NCBI GenBank assembly: GCA_023078555.1
Contig: CM041199.1
Span: forward strand, 3,282,513 to 3,346,512
DNA length: 64,000 nt
Direction of reading: 5' to 3'
From: Ulva prolifera
Lineage: Eukaryota > Chlorophyta > Ulvophyceae > Ulvales > Ulvaceae
Part shown: positions 44,426 through 56,051 of the stretch, piece by piece
Position numbering within the stretch: position 1 is the stretch's first letter
How the letters are laid out: each line of letters starts with the position of its first letter
Made by a program: the position numbers and the translations under genes
Notes under the pieces: model-generated
The model's input: the letters and a program-made list of their open reading frames with translations, nothing else
Database searches by the model: none
Told to the model about the DNA's origin: nothing

Positions 44426-44960
44426 AGTGACGGCGTCTTGTTACTTGCAAGCCTGTTGGTGGGAGTTGCGGACCTGTGTCGATGAATGCGCGATTGCTTC
44501 ACAGGAGGGGCTCACAACGCCATGCACGGAGCCCTGCGCCACTAACTTATCAGTGACACCAACTTATCAGCCAATGCACGCACCGACACTACCTAGCAGG
44601 CGCTGCACAACTGCAGACTGAAACCTATAGAGGTTTACACAGATTCAGATTCATGGTCTTGCAGCTCTGATGTACACAAAGCTGTGGCCTGAACATGCAC
44701 TCCCACAGCCTGTTTTCACGGGTTCAATTGTCTTGTGTTGCCAGTTTACACCGCCCGGGTGGTATGAAGAAGTACGGCCATGATGCATCGATCATCGATG
44801 CACACATATGCATGCACGGTCACAGCGCGCGCACGTATGCAGGCAGCTCACTAGCCACAGCACATATTAGGGAATTTGCGAGCTGGTTAGGTATGTATGT
44901 AGTTACAAAGGACAGAGGCCGGGCATCGAGCCATTGCTAGGAATTCACACGCAAATCCAC
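44426..44960. other. Gap between membrane-protein exon and retrotransposon
   Basis: Nothing is supported here. It may contain the 3' untranslated end of the retrotransposon. Confidence 0.4.
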
Positions 44961-46205
44961 TCACGCAGTCATGGCACTAGGCCGGGCACGAGCACGTACC
45001 ACAGCCCTGCCGGTGATGCCAGCCGAAGATTGAAGCCCCGCACGGAGCACAAGAGCATTCCCCTTGCACAACGCCACACTCAACCGGCGCAGAGCATTCG
45101 TCACAAACAAAGCACAGTTCACCTTACCACACCGAGACGCAACCTCCGCCAGCCGATTCAAGTGATTCATGGCAGGCTGTCCCAAGCGACCATGCGTCTC
45201 ATGCGATAACGGCACAAAACTGTATGCATCAGGGTCGAACAGACGATAAGCATTGCCTTTTTGCACGTCCCGTGTCTCCGCAGCACCCCCATCCTCCCGG
45301 GCTGCTCGGCCGCAATAGGTATCAGCACAGGGGTTCACAACCGACACATCCCCTATGCACAAAGCGTCACCCTGCGGCATGAACATGATGTCCCCCAGTT
45401 TCTCCTGGGCCACCGCCCTGAACACCTGCTCCAGCGCCGTCGCCTGCGCGGCACCGGCCTGCTCCCCAGGCCCCGCCGAATCCCGGCCACCCGGCGCCGC
45501 TGCCGCCGCCGGGGCCGCAGCCTGCACTGCATCCTGCGCGTGGCGCCCCATCTGGCGCTGTGTCCAGCATCGGCGTCGGCGGCCGGAGCAGGCGCAGGTG
45601 CCGGCGCCGCGTCCGCGCGCGTGGTCGGCGGCGGCGGCGGGGCTGCAGGCATCGGCTCCGCGGGCAAGGTCGCCCCGCGCGAAGGGCCCGCGATCTGGTG
45701 GGCGGGCTGGGGCGGATGAGGGGGGGGGCGGGCCCAACGGGCCAGCATGGATCTGCCTCGGAGCGGCCGCGAGCCGCGCTCGGACGAACGGCGCTGTGCG
45801 CGGGATGCGCGTGGATGCCACACACGCGTGGGACCCGATCTCGCGCCATTGTTTTGCAACGATATTGTGGCGCGAAGTCCAGGTCCCCGCATTTTGTGTG
45901 CAATTCATCGCGTGGTCGAGATCATGCGGCTGTATGAATGTGCCACATTCGCAGCGCGAGCTGACCGCATTGGGAGGGGCTGGGGACATGCCCAGGAGAT
46001 ACCTGACGCACAGCATGAACTCAATGTCAGTCATTCGCAGCGCCTGGGAGAGCGGCAGGGTACCGGTGCTCAACCAAAGGGTGGTCGCCCGGCATGCACA
46101 GCTGCGAAGCCGTGCGTGCCAAGTTGCATGCACCCTCGAGCGTGGCGATGTCATGGCTGGCAAGCAGAGCCACCCGGCGGCGCAGGGCAACCATCTTGGT
46201 GACAC
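44961..46205 (-). pseudogene. Retrotransposon C-terminal part: Cys/His knuckle and endonuclease-like region
   Basis: From about 46040 downward the frame reads LCVRYLLGMSP, then a C-C-H-C cluster (SRCECGTFIQPHDLDHAMNC), as found after the RT in many such elements. Further on are GDVSVVNP, KGNAYRLF and SFVPLSHETHGRLGQPAMN. The FxPLxxExxGxxGxxA signature followed by a LxRLSVxLCxGNA-type helix is typical of the C-terminal domain of these reverse transcriptases, proposed to be a PD-(D/E)XK nuclease. The D of GDVSV and the K of QKGNAY are candidate active residues (inference). The junction with the upstream frame is a frameshift near 46090. A low-complexity Ala/Pro stretch separates the two domains. 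Confidence 0.75.
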
Positions 46206-46608
46206 GCTGCTGCATAGCAGGTAACACCTTGGCGATGGTGTCGCCGCTCGCCGGGCCGGGCAGCTCCGGGTGGAGCTGCTCAGCGACGTTGAGGGCCTGC
46301 CAGGTTTCCTGCAAGTGTTGTCCGTGTGGCCCCCCGAACGGCTGTATGCGCTCGGGGCCTTCTTTGAATGCCTTGTGGCTCACCGCAGCTGCAGCGAGGT
46401 ACGCTCCGTCCGCGACCGCCCGCGGCGTGGACATGACGCCCAGGCCACCAAGGCGCGCTGGAAGGACGGCTGATGCGGCCGCACGAGGGTCGTCCCGCAG
46501 GATGCGCATGATTACATTCACCGCAGCCAAGACAGACGCCTCCGTTCGGCGCGTGTGATCGGAAATGTGCGCCAACGGCACCGCCCTGGCGTAGTGCCGC
46601 ATACGGGG

Positions 46609-47202
46609 TTAAGTGCAACGTTGGCAGGACATCGTGAGCAGCAAGATCTGGTCTTTTGCTTTCAGGGGCAGGCTCACCATCTTCTCGATGGTGGCGCACA
46701 CCATGTCGGCCGTCGCTATCGCGTGCGCTGACTCGAACGCCGGGGTGCCGATGGAAGTGCCGGTGATGATGGTGCCCTCTGTGGCATGCGTTATGCCGAG
46801 CCCGGCCGCGACGGCTCCCGCATGCTGGGGGTCGCGCGAGTAGGCCGTGCACTTGTGCAGCTGGGGCTCCAGCCCGAGGGGCTCTGCTGCCGAGACCAGC
46901 GCACGGAATGCGGCGGCGGCGTCCACGCGCTGCCCGGCGATGGTGCAGTCGTCATGATACGCCATGAGGGCGGCCGTGACCTCCCTCTCGGGTGGCTGGT
47001 GCTGGGCCTGCACTGCCTGGAGGGGGCCCTGGAGGGCCAGGGCGAAGAGCAGCGGGCTGATGGGGTCGCCTTGACGCACGCCGCGCTGCGACGTGATCGC
47101 AGCGGTGCCGGGCGGTGCGCTGTCGATGTAGAGATTTGCGGGGAACCTGTAAAGCATGGTGGCGAAGGGCAGCAGACGCAACGGCCTCCAAGATGGCTGC
47201 AC
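46609..47202 (-). pseudogene. Reverse transcriptase core of the retrotransposon
   Basis: The frame shows RQGDPISPLLFALAL (RT motif region 3/4), then AYHDD at about 46948-46962, the YxDD catalytic box, with both Asp kept. GLEPQLHKC and GTSIGTP follow, as in finger/palm motifs of non-LTR RTs. Upstream pieces lie in other frames at 47228-47470 (PQEEPQGGVRPIAI, VLVQLD then a TGA stop before KNAFN). A 34-bp tandem duplication near 47460-47515, built on GCGCTTGCTGGACTGCCACC, shifts the frame just before that. Confidence 0.85.
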
Positions 47203-47607
47203 GGGACATCATGTTGAATGCATTCTTTCAGTCCAGCTGGACAAGCACGACATCGTCCCACGCTTGCAGCACGGCGCGCGCAGCATGGCCCAGGTTCTGC
47301 ACGCCCCCTGGCACCCCGACCCCCACCTGCAGCGGCGTGAGGGAGGCACCTAGGCCACTGCACAGGGTCATGGCGCACAGGCGTACCAGGTGCTGCCACG
47401 TCTCTGCAATGGCGATAGGGCGGACGCCTCCCTGTGGCTCCTCCTGCGGGAGGAGGTGGCAGTCCAGCAAGCGCGGGAGGTGGCAGGTGGTGGCAGTCCA
47501 GCAAGCGCATTCACGAAGCGGTGAATCTCCGTGAACGCGGCCGTGGAGGCCATGCCAGCAGCCCGGATGTGCTCATACGTCCACCCCGACAGGCCTGGGC
47601 CGCTGCC

Positions 47608-48465
47608 CTACGGCAGCTTGTCGAGCAGGGCGCGGAGCGTCGCCTCGTCGATTTGCAGCGGGGGCGCGGGCTCGGCGGGCTGGGTGTCGGGGGGGAGCGC
47701 TTCTGCGGGATGCAGGTGCCGCAGCGCCTCATGCACTTCCGGGGTGTACCTGGCGATGGGCGGCGCCTCCACTTTCGCCGCGCCTCTGCGGAGATTACCG
47801 TCGCTCAGTGACCTGTGGACGGAGCCCGCCAGGCGGCGATCCTGGTTCCGATGCATTCTGCGCTGCTGGCTCGGTGTGGGCTCCACCAGCCTGGGCTCCT
47901 CGCCGTCCATGAACAGCGTGATGCAGGTACGAGCGCGGCGCGCCGTGCCGTCCCCTCCCTTCAGCGACAGAACCTTACCAGGGAAGTCGAGGAAGCGGCC
48001 CAGGGCCACTCGTGCTCCGTCGATGTTGTACGCGTCGTTGGTGTCGTTGACAGCTACGAGGAGCTCGGCCGTTGCGTCGCCGAACTCCTTATGGACGCTC
48101 TCCGGGACCCTCGGGGAGGGCCTGGGCCGGGCGGTGTAGTGGGCGGCGGCGGGGGTTTCGGTGAAGTGGCGGGGTGGCTGATGGGGGTGCGGCTGGGCAG
48201 GCTGGGCAGGCTGCGGCTGGGCGGGCTGCGGCTGCGTGGGCTGGGCTGGGGCGGGCTGGGCAGGGATGGGCTGGGCTGGGGCGGATTGGGCTGGGGCGGG
48301 CTGTCGGGCCGGCTGTGCGGCGGGCAGCACGCAGTGACCTGACTTCAAGCTCCTGTTCTGACCTCCCACACATTTATGAGTCTTAGGGGTCTTGGTAGAG
48401 CCGAATATGCCACGGTGAGAGCAGTACGTGGCATTGAGTGTTGCACAGCTTTGGGCCTGCCAGTG
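47608..48465 (-). pseudogene. Retrotransposon N-terminal region
   Basis: The frame is open from a stop at 48466 to a TAG at 47608-47610. It starts with a short Cys/His stretch (TYCSHRGIFGSTKTPKTHKC), then a (PAQ)n-rich linker from about 48320, then VHKEFGDATAELLVAVND and LRHLHPAEALPPDTQ. The TAG interrupts LLDKLP*GSGPGLSGWTYEH, the block that directly precedes the RT in such elements. It is therefore a nonsense mutation inside a once-continuous frame. Confidence 0.7.
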
Positions 48466-49191
48466 TTACATCCATGCAACATAGGCGATTTCGCCATGAT
48501 CCACTGTGTACAGACAGGAAATCAGGCCGCGGCAGTGTAACCTACCGCAATTTAGTGCTGAGACATTCAGTACATATGTTGCAGTTGCACGGATGCAGCG
48601 GTCTCGACACTGGCTGACAGATCAAGCAGCGTGTGCACCCTCTTCATGTCTTTGAGAGCACGCGTCGTGTGCTCGTTGCACATCTCAGTATTGCTCTTGC
48701 GTTGGCAGACTGTGAGAGCTCGAACAGGTTGATGCAATTGTCCAAATCATACGGCAGGACTGCAATATGGCTTGTGCTGCAAGAGTCATGAAAAGAACGC
48801 AGGGTCAAGAGCGCCTTCTCCATTGCCAACAGCAGCTTGAGTGTGCGCATGAAACACATACAGCATCTAACATGTGCATCTGCTTACAAACGCTAATCCT
48901 AGACGTTGCCACACAAGGGGCGGCATATCGCACAATACCCTACCACTAAAAACTTCTCCCACACACTCCATCAGACACCACAAGCGCATGCATGTATTAC
49001 AGGCTAAAGCAAGATATCACAGGAGTCGCCAATTGCAAACCCAATCTCAGATGCCGCGCGATGCGGAGGAGCTGAACTCGGCCGGCGTGGGCAAAGCATC
49101 CGGATCATAGAAAAGCCGCGTTCCATTCCAGGGACGCTCTCCAGGTCGGCCGCAACTGCATGCATAGCACCAAGGGACGGCAACTACAGAC
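48466..49191. other. Intergenic, little supported
   Basis: A 68-codon minus frame starting with ATG near 48850 (MRTLKLLLAMEKALL) has plausible codon use but no support. It could be an upstream exon of the membrane gene across the retrotransposon. Confidence 0.35.
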
Positions 49192-51301
49192 CTACAGGCA
49201 GCCCTCGATGCTGTACACCCCTCCATCAGGGTTGCCGCGGTAGTCCACGGTGCCCTCCTGAGCGGGGTACAGCAGTGTGACGGCTGAGCCTTCGATTGCA
49301 AAGCCGATGCAGCCCCCGAGCTCGGTGCGCTGCAGGCGGCACGCGTTGATGGCGGCGGTGAGGGCGTAGTCTGCGGGAGTGACGAAGAACTGCGCAAAGT
49401 CGGTGTCTCCGTGCATCTGGTGGGGCCCGCCGCCGGGGGCGCTCTCGGGGTTCAGGAGGACCACTTCGTCCGTCCCCAGCTTGCAAGCTGCACGAGGCGC
49501 AGCAGTCAGTCGGTACGTGTGGCTCGTGGGGCACGGTGGCACGCTGTCAGTTCACGCTGCTGTGGTGCATGCGGGTGCGGGCTCATGGTGGAGCTCCAGA
49601 ACCAACGTGGCTCGGGCGCTGGGTATGCAGGGCATGGTGGGTTAATCGGGCACGCCACATGTGTGGAAATGATCGCGGGACAGAGTGAGACGACGGATGG
49701 CAGCATGTTCCAGAAATGCGCTGCCACTGTCGGTGTCAGACGAGCACCGAGCCTGGGCAAGAGCTGATCGCACACACAAATGCACTGGAGGTCGGGCACC
49801 ACAGCCAGCGCATAGCTGTGCTGGGCACACAAGAGGCGAAAGAGCGGGCGGTGGCAGTTGGAGGATGCATGAGGTGGGGGCGCACTGGGCTCGGGGAGGA
49901 AGCACTTGGTGAGGAAGATCTGCGCATCGAAGAACGGCAGCAGGTCGCCGGCGGTGAAGAGGTCCTTGCCAAACAGGGTGCAGCTGCATGGGCACCGCAG
50001 CCATTTAAGTGATGCCACCATGATGTGGGGTAGTCTGATCAGGACTGGATGCCGAGGAGCTGGCTGTGATAAAGTGTCTCGCTTCCTGGCAACAGCTGAG
50101 GCGATGCACATATGTGCAACAGAGGATGAAGCAGGTGCATCTACTGCACTGGAGGGAAACGACGCACTCGTCGTCCGCTGTGACGTCAAAGGCAAAGCAT
50201 GCATCGTTTGCCTGGCACTCATCGATGCAGGTGGAGTCGAGGTAATCCAGCTGACCGCCGCGGAAGAAGTCCAGCTTGATGGCATCGTTGTCCACACGCA
50301 AGTTGGCTGACAACCCGCTCAGTGTGGCTACGACGGTTTCGGGATCGCATGCTGCAGCTGAGGGCTCTGTAAAAACCAGAGACTGAGTTCAGTCGGGAGC
50401 TTGCTGTTGCTGAATGTGCACCTGTGCTGTAGGATTGCAGCAGTGATGCAAGCATGACCCTCTCAAAATATAATCCGAGGGTAATCATGTGCGATCAAGG
50501 ACATGTCACTCACGACAATCGCAGCATCTTGTCTTGAAGTGCACTGGCATGCGCGAACGATGCTGATGGTGTCTGCTTGTGGACTGTGCAGCAGATTCAT
50601 CCGCATCGAGAAGAAATCACAAGAAACATGGTAGCACTCTAGAGTGACATCATGAATTGGATGAAACTGCACAGCTCTCTGGGGGCATGCCTGTGCAAGT
50701 CAGGATGGCTCCGCTTGGCCAGTCTGACGGGATAGCCCGATCCTTTGGCCGGCACTGGCTGAAATTGACATCCTTCTCGACACAATGATCGTCGTCACTG
50801 CAGCAAGGCATGATGGAGCCGAAGGGGGCATGCCTGATGCCTGCGCATGCCTCCCACGTCGCGACGCAAGAATCGGTGCAGACCAAGTCTTGACCTGCAC
50901 AGAACAACGCGCTGATCAAGCACCCGGGCGTAGTCTGTGTTCGTGTAAAACAGAACAGCAGCCAACGCAAAGGGCCAATAGCGGATACGGGTGATCTGCT
51001 AGTTCACAGATCCGGGAAATGCCTGGGACGAGTGTACTTGCAGAGGCTCCTTGCAGCACCAGTGCGACGATCGAGCCATGCTAGTCTAGTCGCCCGCCGA
51101 GCGCACAGGTTGTACATTGAAAGTAGGTATTGCTCTGCTTGGCGTAGAGGACTGGCTGCATAGATGGCATGCATGGTGCGCTCAGGATGCCGGACCAACT
51201 CACAAAAGTTGCCATGGTGGCAATGGGGATGAGAGAGCACCTGTCACCACAGTGGACAGCACTGCAGCGCTGCAGAGAATGAATGTCTTCGTCGCGGCCA
51301 T
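49192..51301 (-). CDS. Array gene 6: CBM1-like/PAN-PAN protein with altered second PAN
   Basis: Five exons: 51301-51241, 50894-50691, 50366-50168, 49983-49886 and 49487-49192; 285 residues. The signal peptide is 20 residues (MAATKTFILCSAAVLSTVVT). The CBM1-like module at 22-88 has TWEACAGIRHAPFGSIMPCC, losing the usual Gly-x-Gly, and ends VNFSQC. PAN-like domain 1 is typical (CIDECQANDACFAFD, CTLFGKDLF, KCFLPEP). Domain 2 lacks the CDPATREV opening of its siblings, reading CKLGTDEVVLLNPES, and is the shortest (97 codons), but keeps NACRLQ, GGCIGFA and the terminal SIEGCL. Intron 2 begins GCATGC (GC-AG), as in gene 5; the other donors are GTGCTC, GTGCGT and GTGCGC. Its upstream region is homologous to that of gene 5. 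Confidence 0.9.
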
Positions 51302-51547
51302 GTTTGATGGAGATGTCGATCTGCATACAAATGGAACTTAGTATTCGCAGCCATCGCGCTTGATTCGTTCGGAGTGGTGCATACGCCACAACTCTGCCAC
51401 GACGACAGGCTTCGTAGCGGACATTACCTGGCCTCGTCAGCAAGTAGAAGCCAAGATTAGGTTTTGCAAGTTGCTGCTTTTAAATATTTGGATTCGATCA
51501 CGTACGCGCTCCGCAGAATCAGATGCAAACAGTTGGTTCTCGCTCGC

Positions 51548-51555
51548 CTTTTATG
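51548..51555 (-). promoter_or_regulatory. TATA-like box of array gene 6
   Basis: CATAAAAG on the minus strand, about 250 bp before the ATG, within the block shared with array gene 5. Confidence 0.6.
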
Positions 51556-52690
51556 TGTCCAGTGACTGGACTCCAGTCCCAACCTTTCACACATGGGCTT
51601 GCACCAGACTCGTCAGCTCTCACGCAATTCTCAAGGGGCTCTATCCAACTTGCGCGATGCTCTCTACCCTCCGTCGCGAGTGGCTGGTCGCTCTCCCGCG
51701 CTCACCGTCTGTCGCGAGGAGACGTCGCGGTGCCGCAAAGGCGTGCGCATGACCCAGACAAACAACCTTGGCTTCAAGCGGAAGTCACAGGTCTGTATCA
51801 TAGCCTCTCATGCTGATCCAACACTTCCTGTCCACATGGGAAATTGGCAGCTCTCCGCCATGGATCACACGATTCCCGCACTGGTGCAGCAATCTCTTGC
51901 CACTGCGATGAAGTCTTCTGAATGGAGGTAAGCTGCAATAGCATTGAGTCACACACAAGCTACTCTGCTTTGCCATATCCTGCTAAGGTTGTGGGCTTGC
52001 TGTGGTTAATAACACTGCACCTTTCCCTTCAACAATGTGGTGTGCTAGATGCGGCTCACTATCTGCATATGCAAAGGTTATGGCCTGCTGGCCATGCACC
52101 ACCAGCTGCTCCGCAGCAGGCACGGAAACAGACTGCGAGTTGCGTCACTGCATCATTCCAGCCTGCAATGGCCGGAGTCCTTGTCCTATCTGTTCATCAT
52201 ACCAGCCTTTGCGGCATCCTGCCGTGACAAAAGCGGTTTTTTTGAAAGAGAATTCTCCAAAGGAATTCTTCGGGTGTGTGTCCCAAACCCTGCCCAGGTG
52301 CAGCCGCTTGACAGCAAGGACGCACACGTAGCACGCCAGCAGCCCACAGCTCCGCGACTCGCTCCAGGCCATTCAACACCTGTGATCTCACCCACAGAGA
52401 TTGAGTTCTCCACAAACCATCCCCCTGCCAAGCATGCAGCGTTCTGTGGGACTGTAGCCTGCTGTTGTGGGTGGCGGTCGGCATGACACCAGATGCTGAG
52501 TGGTCACTGCTCGGTGCTCGGTGGTCCACGAGGTTTGCGCGGTGTTTATTTTTTGTTGTTCGTATATGTTCATTCTGTGGGGTGAAATTGGGATGGAGCA
52601 CTCTTTCTTTGTATCTGCTTTGAGCCTGCTCACACGTGTGCTCCTCTGACCTTTGGCTGCTCCGGTCGTTTTGCTGCTCCGCCGGGTGTC

Positions 52691-52978
52691 TGTGGTCTAT
52701 GGCGTAGCTTGAGGAATGAGTCAAGGTCGCTGTTGCTCGAGGTCAAGGCTGCCTATCGGGTACGAGCTGGTGCCAGGCACCCTGGGCTTCCAGTCACCTG
52801 CCACCCTGCCACATGAGCCCATCAGGCTCTCATTGGAACAGACTCGGAGTCACATGGGTACTGCTGCAGTTGTGTTGGCCAGGGTGCCTGGCACCAGCTC
52901 ATACCCGACAGGCAGCCTTGACCTCAAGCAAAAGCGCCCTTGACTCATTCCTCAACCTACGCCAGCTCATAGACCACA
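52691..52978. mobile_element. Foldback (MITE-like) element with about 95-bp inverted arms
   Basis: The left arm (52691-52784, starting TGTGGTCTATGGCGTAGCTT) and right arm (52879-52978) are inverted copies with a few mismatches and small gaps; both end at the CCAGGCACCCTGG palindrome side. The spacer is about 94 bp. No coding capacity and no clear target-site duplication. Confidence 0.8.
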
Positions 52979-53483
52979 AATGAGTCTAGTCAGCAGTGCT
53001 GACACAGCCCGACACGCCGGCATGCGGCTGCTGCTCGCACGGAATTCCTTCGAAGGCTGCAGCAGTAGCGACCGCCCTGGGTCTAGATCTGCCTCAACGA
53101 TATCGCAGAAGCAGTGGTGACCGCCATGTGGCACTTGCGGCGTGGCACGCGGGCGCCGACACGCCCCCTCTGCATCTGCAGCCACACGTGACATCATACG
53201 AAGTCACCCTGGTTGGCGCCTTGCTGCCGCGGTGTCAGACATGTGCCCAGCCCAGCGCTACGTGCACTAGTTCAGATCTGGGGGGAGAGCTAGGGGAGAT
53301 GAGCGTCTGGGTGGAGTGGGGTGGTGAGCTGACTCATCGGATGCATGACAGCACAAGCGGCCCACAAGCTGACTGGGCTTGCACATGAGGCATACCTCTG
53401 GGTGGATGCCTGTGGGTGGGCTGTGCCTTCCCTGCCGGGTGCCTGTACCGCCCGGCCAGGCAAGACCGCCCCGCCCACACCAT

Positions 53484-53537
53484 CCTGACCCGGCAGAACT
53501 CATGCCATGCGTGCGGCATGAGTTCTGCTGGGTCAGG
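53484..53537. repeat. 23-bp perfect-type hairpin
   Basis: CCTGACCCGGCAGAACTCAT plus GCC is followed after 8 bases by its inverted copy with one mismatch. A single arm of the same unit recurs near 54385-54410. Confidence 0.9.
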
Positions 53538-54540
53538 AGGCCGCCCATGTACTGCCTGAGGTAGAAATTTCACTGGCGCCCATGGCCAGCGATAGTGCAG
53601 GACTAGCTGCGTGCAATTGGCTGCGCACGCCACCGTTCGCCTCATGCGGTTGGTCTGAGCCTGGGCTCTGCACACCTGCGCAGCAAGTGATGGCATATCT
53701 CTCTGAACAGAGTTCTCCGCTGGGTGTGTCGCCGTGGCGATGGGGGTCGGTAGCTGGTGTCAAAACGATTGGAACGCCTTTTGTTGGCACCAGCACCGGC
53801 CGCACCGGTGCATGCATTTGGCCTGTCCACAAACACGCTTCTGGCCACGCTGCGCTGTGCTGTGCTGCTGTGCTGTGCCGTAGCAGTGCCAGTGCCCCTA
53901 GACAGCAGCCGGGGCTTGCGTGCACTCCCCCATGCATGGGGCAGTCCTCATATGAGGACTTGTCCCTTCCATTGATGCTGCGATTCCCAAGTTATCTCGC
54001 TGGATATTTCTAACTCCAGCCTCAAATGTAGCTGCAGCCATGCTTGCAGTAAATTGATCACACCTGATGCAGATTGCTCATCATGATGATCATACCATAC
54101 GTGATCATATCACTTCATATGTGTGATGAGCCAACGCAACTCTCTCGCAGCGGTAAGTAATCGCTCCAGAATAAATGAGGACTTTTCGCTCCTTTCAGCC
54201 TAGTGCTGCGTGCAGTATTAGAGCTCTCCCGTGAGGGGGGTACTGAGCCTCTGGGTCATCGCATGGCCTGGCAGCCCACCAGCTGACTGTGCGCGCACAG
54301 GTGGACACACACACCTCTGCCTGGACTGCGCCTGCCTCGCAGGGTGCCTGCGCCGCCAGGCCGCAGGTCACCTGGACTTCTGCTTAACCCAGCAGAACTC
54401 ATGCCATGCCCACGGCCAGCACCACTGCAGCACTTTCCTCATGCATACGGCTGCACGCGGCACCTCTTGCGCCTCAGCCTGTGGGCTAGCAGCTGTGCTG
54501 CGGCATAAAGGCACCAGTGCCCCTAGGGGCCGTGGCAGTC

Positions 54541-54659
54541 CAGTATTATGGGCGGCAGTTTGACCACCGCATGGCTCAGAGAGGTCGCAACACGGGCAGC
54601 CGCGACCTCTCTGAGCCATGCGGTGGTCAAACTGCCGACCATAATACTGCCCGTGTTGC
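54541..54659. repeat. Long near-perfect hairpin, 48-bp arms
   Basis: Arms 54541-54588 and 54602-54649 match at 47 of 48 positions around a 13-base loop. The loop sequence GCAACACGGGCAG reappears inverted at 54647-54659, so the structure is nested. Confidence 0.95.
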
Positions 54660-56051
54660 GTCATATATATGTGCCACGGAATCCGTGGACAAGTGCGCTG
54701 CAGCACACTGCACTGTAAGGAGGGCAGAGTGGCGGTGGCTGTGTTGGCGCCTGACGGGGACAGGGGAGCTGGAGGACTGGCCAGCCGCAGTGTTGTAAGA
54801 GGACCCAGATTTGTTGGTACGCGAGTGGGATAGCGGCAATCGGGGCGCTGCCGCTGTGGCAATGCTGCGGCATGACTGCGTGTCGCAAATTGATCAGCAT
54901 TCGTATCGTGGATTGCAGTCACCTCCGCCCTGCAGTACTGTAGTGCCTAGCAGTTGTGTATAGCTCTATTGTGCATGGCTGTGTACAACCTCTAGGAACA
55001 ACCTACAACGATTCGCAAGCTGTGCGGTTGAAGGCACCTCACACTTGCCTCAGTGGCGTGTGCAGGCTTGTGTCCATCTGAAGTAGATCTACTTCTAGAG
55101 TGCAATGATTCTCTTGACGATCTCGGCGATTGACCAGGACAACGCTGCATTGCGAAAGCGGCAGAACAATTTCTCGCGGCGATTAGAACACTCGGCGAAT
55201 GTGGTGTGTCAATATCGCAGGCCATGTGAGGCGGTGCCTAGGGCACGTCAACGCTTGACCTGCGGATATCTGTCGCCCCATTAATGCGCAATATTGCTTG
55301 GTGCCACCATCCGCCACCGAATGCCACAAAGCCACGGTCGGTGGCGGCGGTGCCAGTCCCCGCCCTGTCTTCAATTCAGTAGCGTATACCGCCACTGCGT
55401 TTCTGGCGCCAGTCTGTTATCGAATGTTGGCCTCCCACCAGTGCACATGCATGCTGTGCATGCAAGTACACATGGCGCAACACCGTGCTTCAGTTCACGA
55501 AGCTGCAGCTCTGGATTGCGGAACCAATCTGTCCAAATCCGTTTGTTTGAGTGCTTCACCTGCGCCGAGGCTTCAATGCCTTCCATTGGCAATACTGACA
55601 GCCAGAGCACCGGGTCCAAACTTGAAGGTACGTGTGCGTTACATAGACACAGCCTGCGCGGCTGACAACTCTTCCACAAAAGCATGCTACTCACAAGGTC
55701 CAAGGTGGACTCCACAACTCGCCCACGAACACACATGGCATCACGAGCCACTCAACCGCAGCTCTGGACGCTGACAAAGCATACTCGCATCATCCCCAAA
55801 CAGCACCTCAAGAACATAAGATGGATCATCAGCCTGCAGCAACTCGGTGCAGCAGGCAGCGCCAGTGCATGCGTGTTGTTCCTATCACAAGGGTCACTAG
55901 TGCAGCCCAGACCGACTACAGGTGGCACGCGACCCATGCGATATGGGCCACCTGTAGCCACCCGTAGCCAGCGCATTCATGCGTCTTGCCAAGGCCGTGC
56001 TGAGTCCCAATGGCAGCACATCGCCTCATACGGGAGGGGGCAATAGGTGAG

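Larger units (their letters stand above)
44961..48465 (-). mobile_element. Degenerate non-LTR retrotransposon
   Basis: On the minus strand a broken reading frame runs from a Pro/Gln-rich N-terminal region, through a reverse transcriptase, to a Cys/His segment and a C-terminal endonuclease-like region. No long terminal repeats are seen, and I could not fix the element's ends or a target-site duplication. Base composition is GC-rich against the flanks. At least two in-frame stops and several frameshifts make it inactive. Order RT, then CCHC, then endonuclease, fits non-LTR elements with a C-terminal restriction-like endonuclease. Confidence 0.85.
51302..56051. other. Intergenic, rich in inverted repeats
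   Basis: The first about 570 bp are the promoter region of array gene 6. Between 52.6 and 54.7 kb lie three separate inverted-repeat structures and a diverged duplication of 53.4-53.95 kb into 54.28-54.57 kb. No convincing gene is present; frames at 55.3-55.8 kb occur on both strands without domains. Confidence 0.5.

Noticed and set aside
45355..46224. Plus-strand 289-codon frame
   Set aside because: Antisense of the GC-rich retrotransposon C-terminal region, which has the recognisable motifs.
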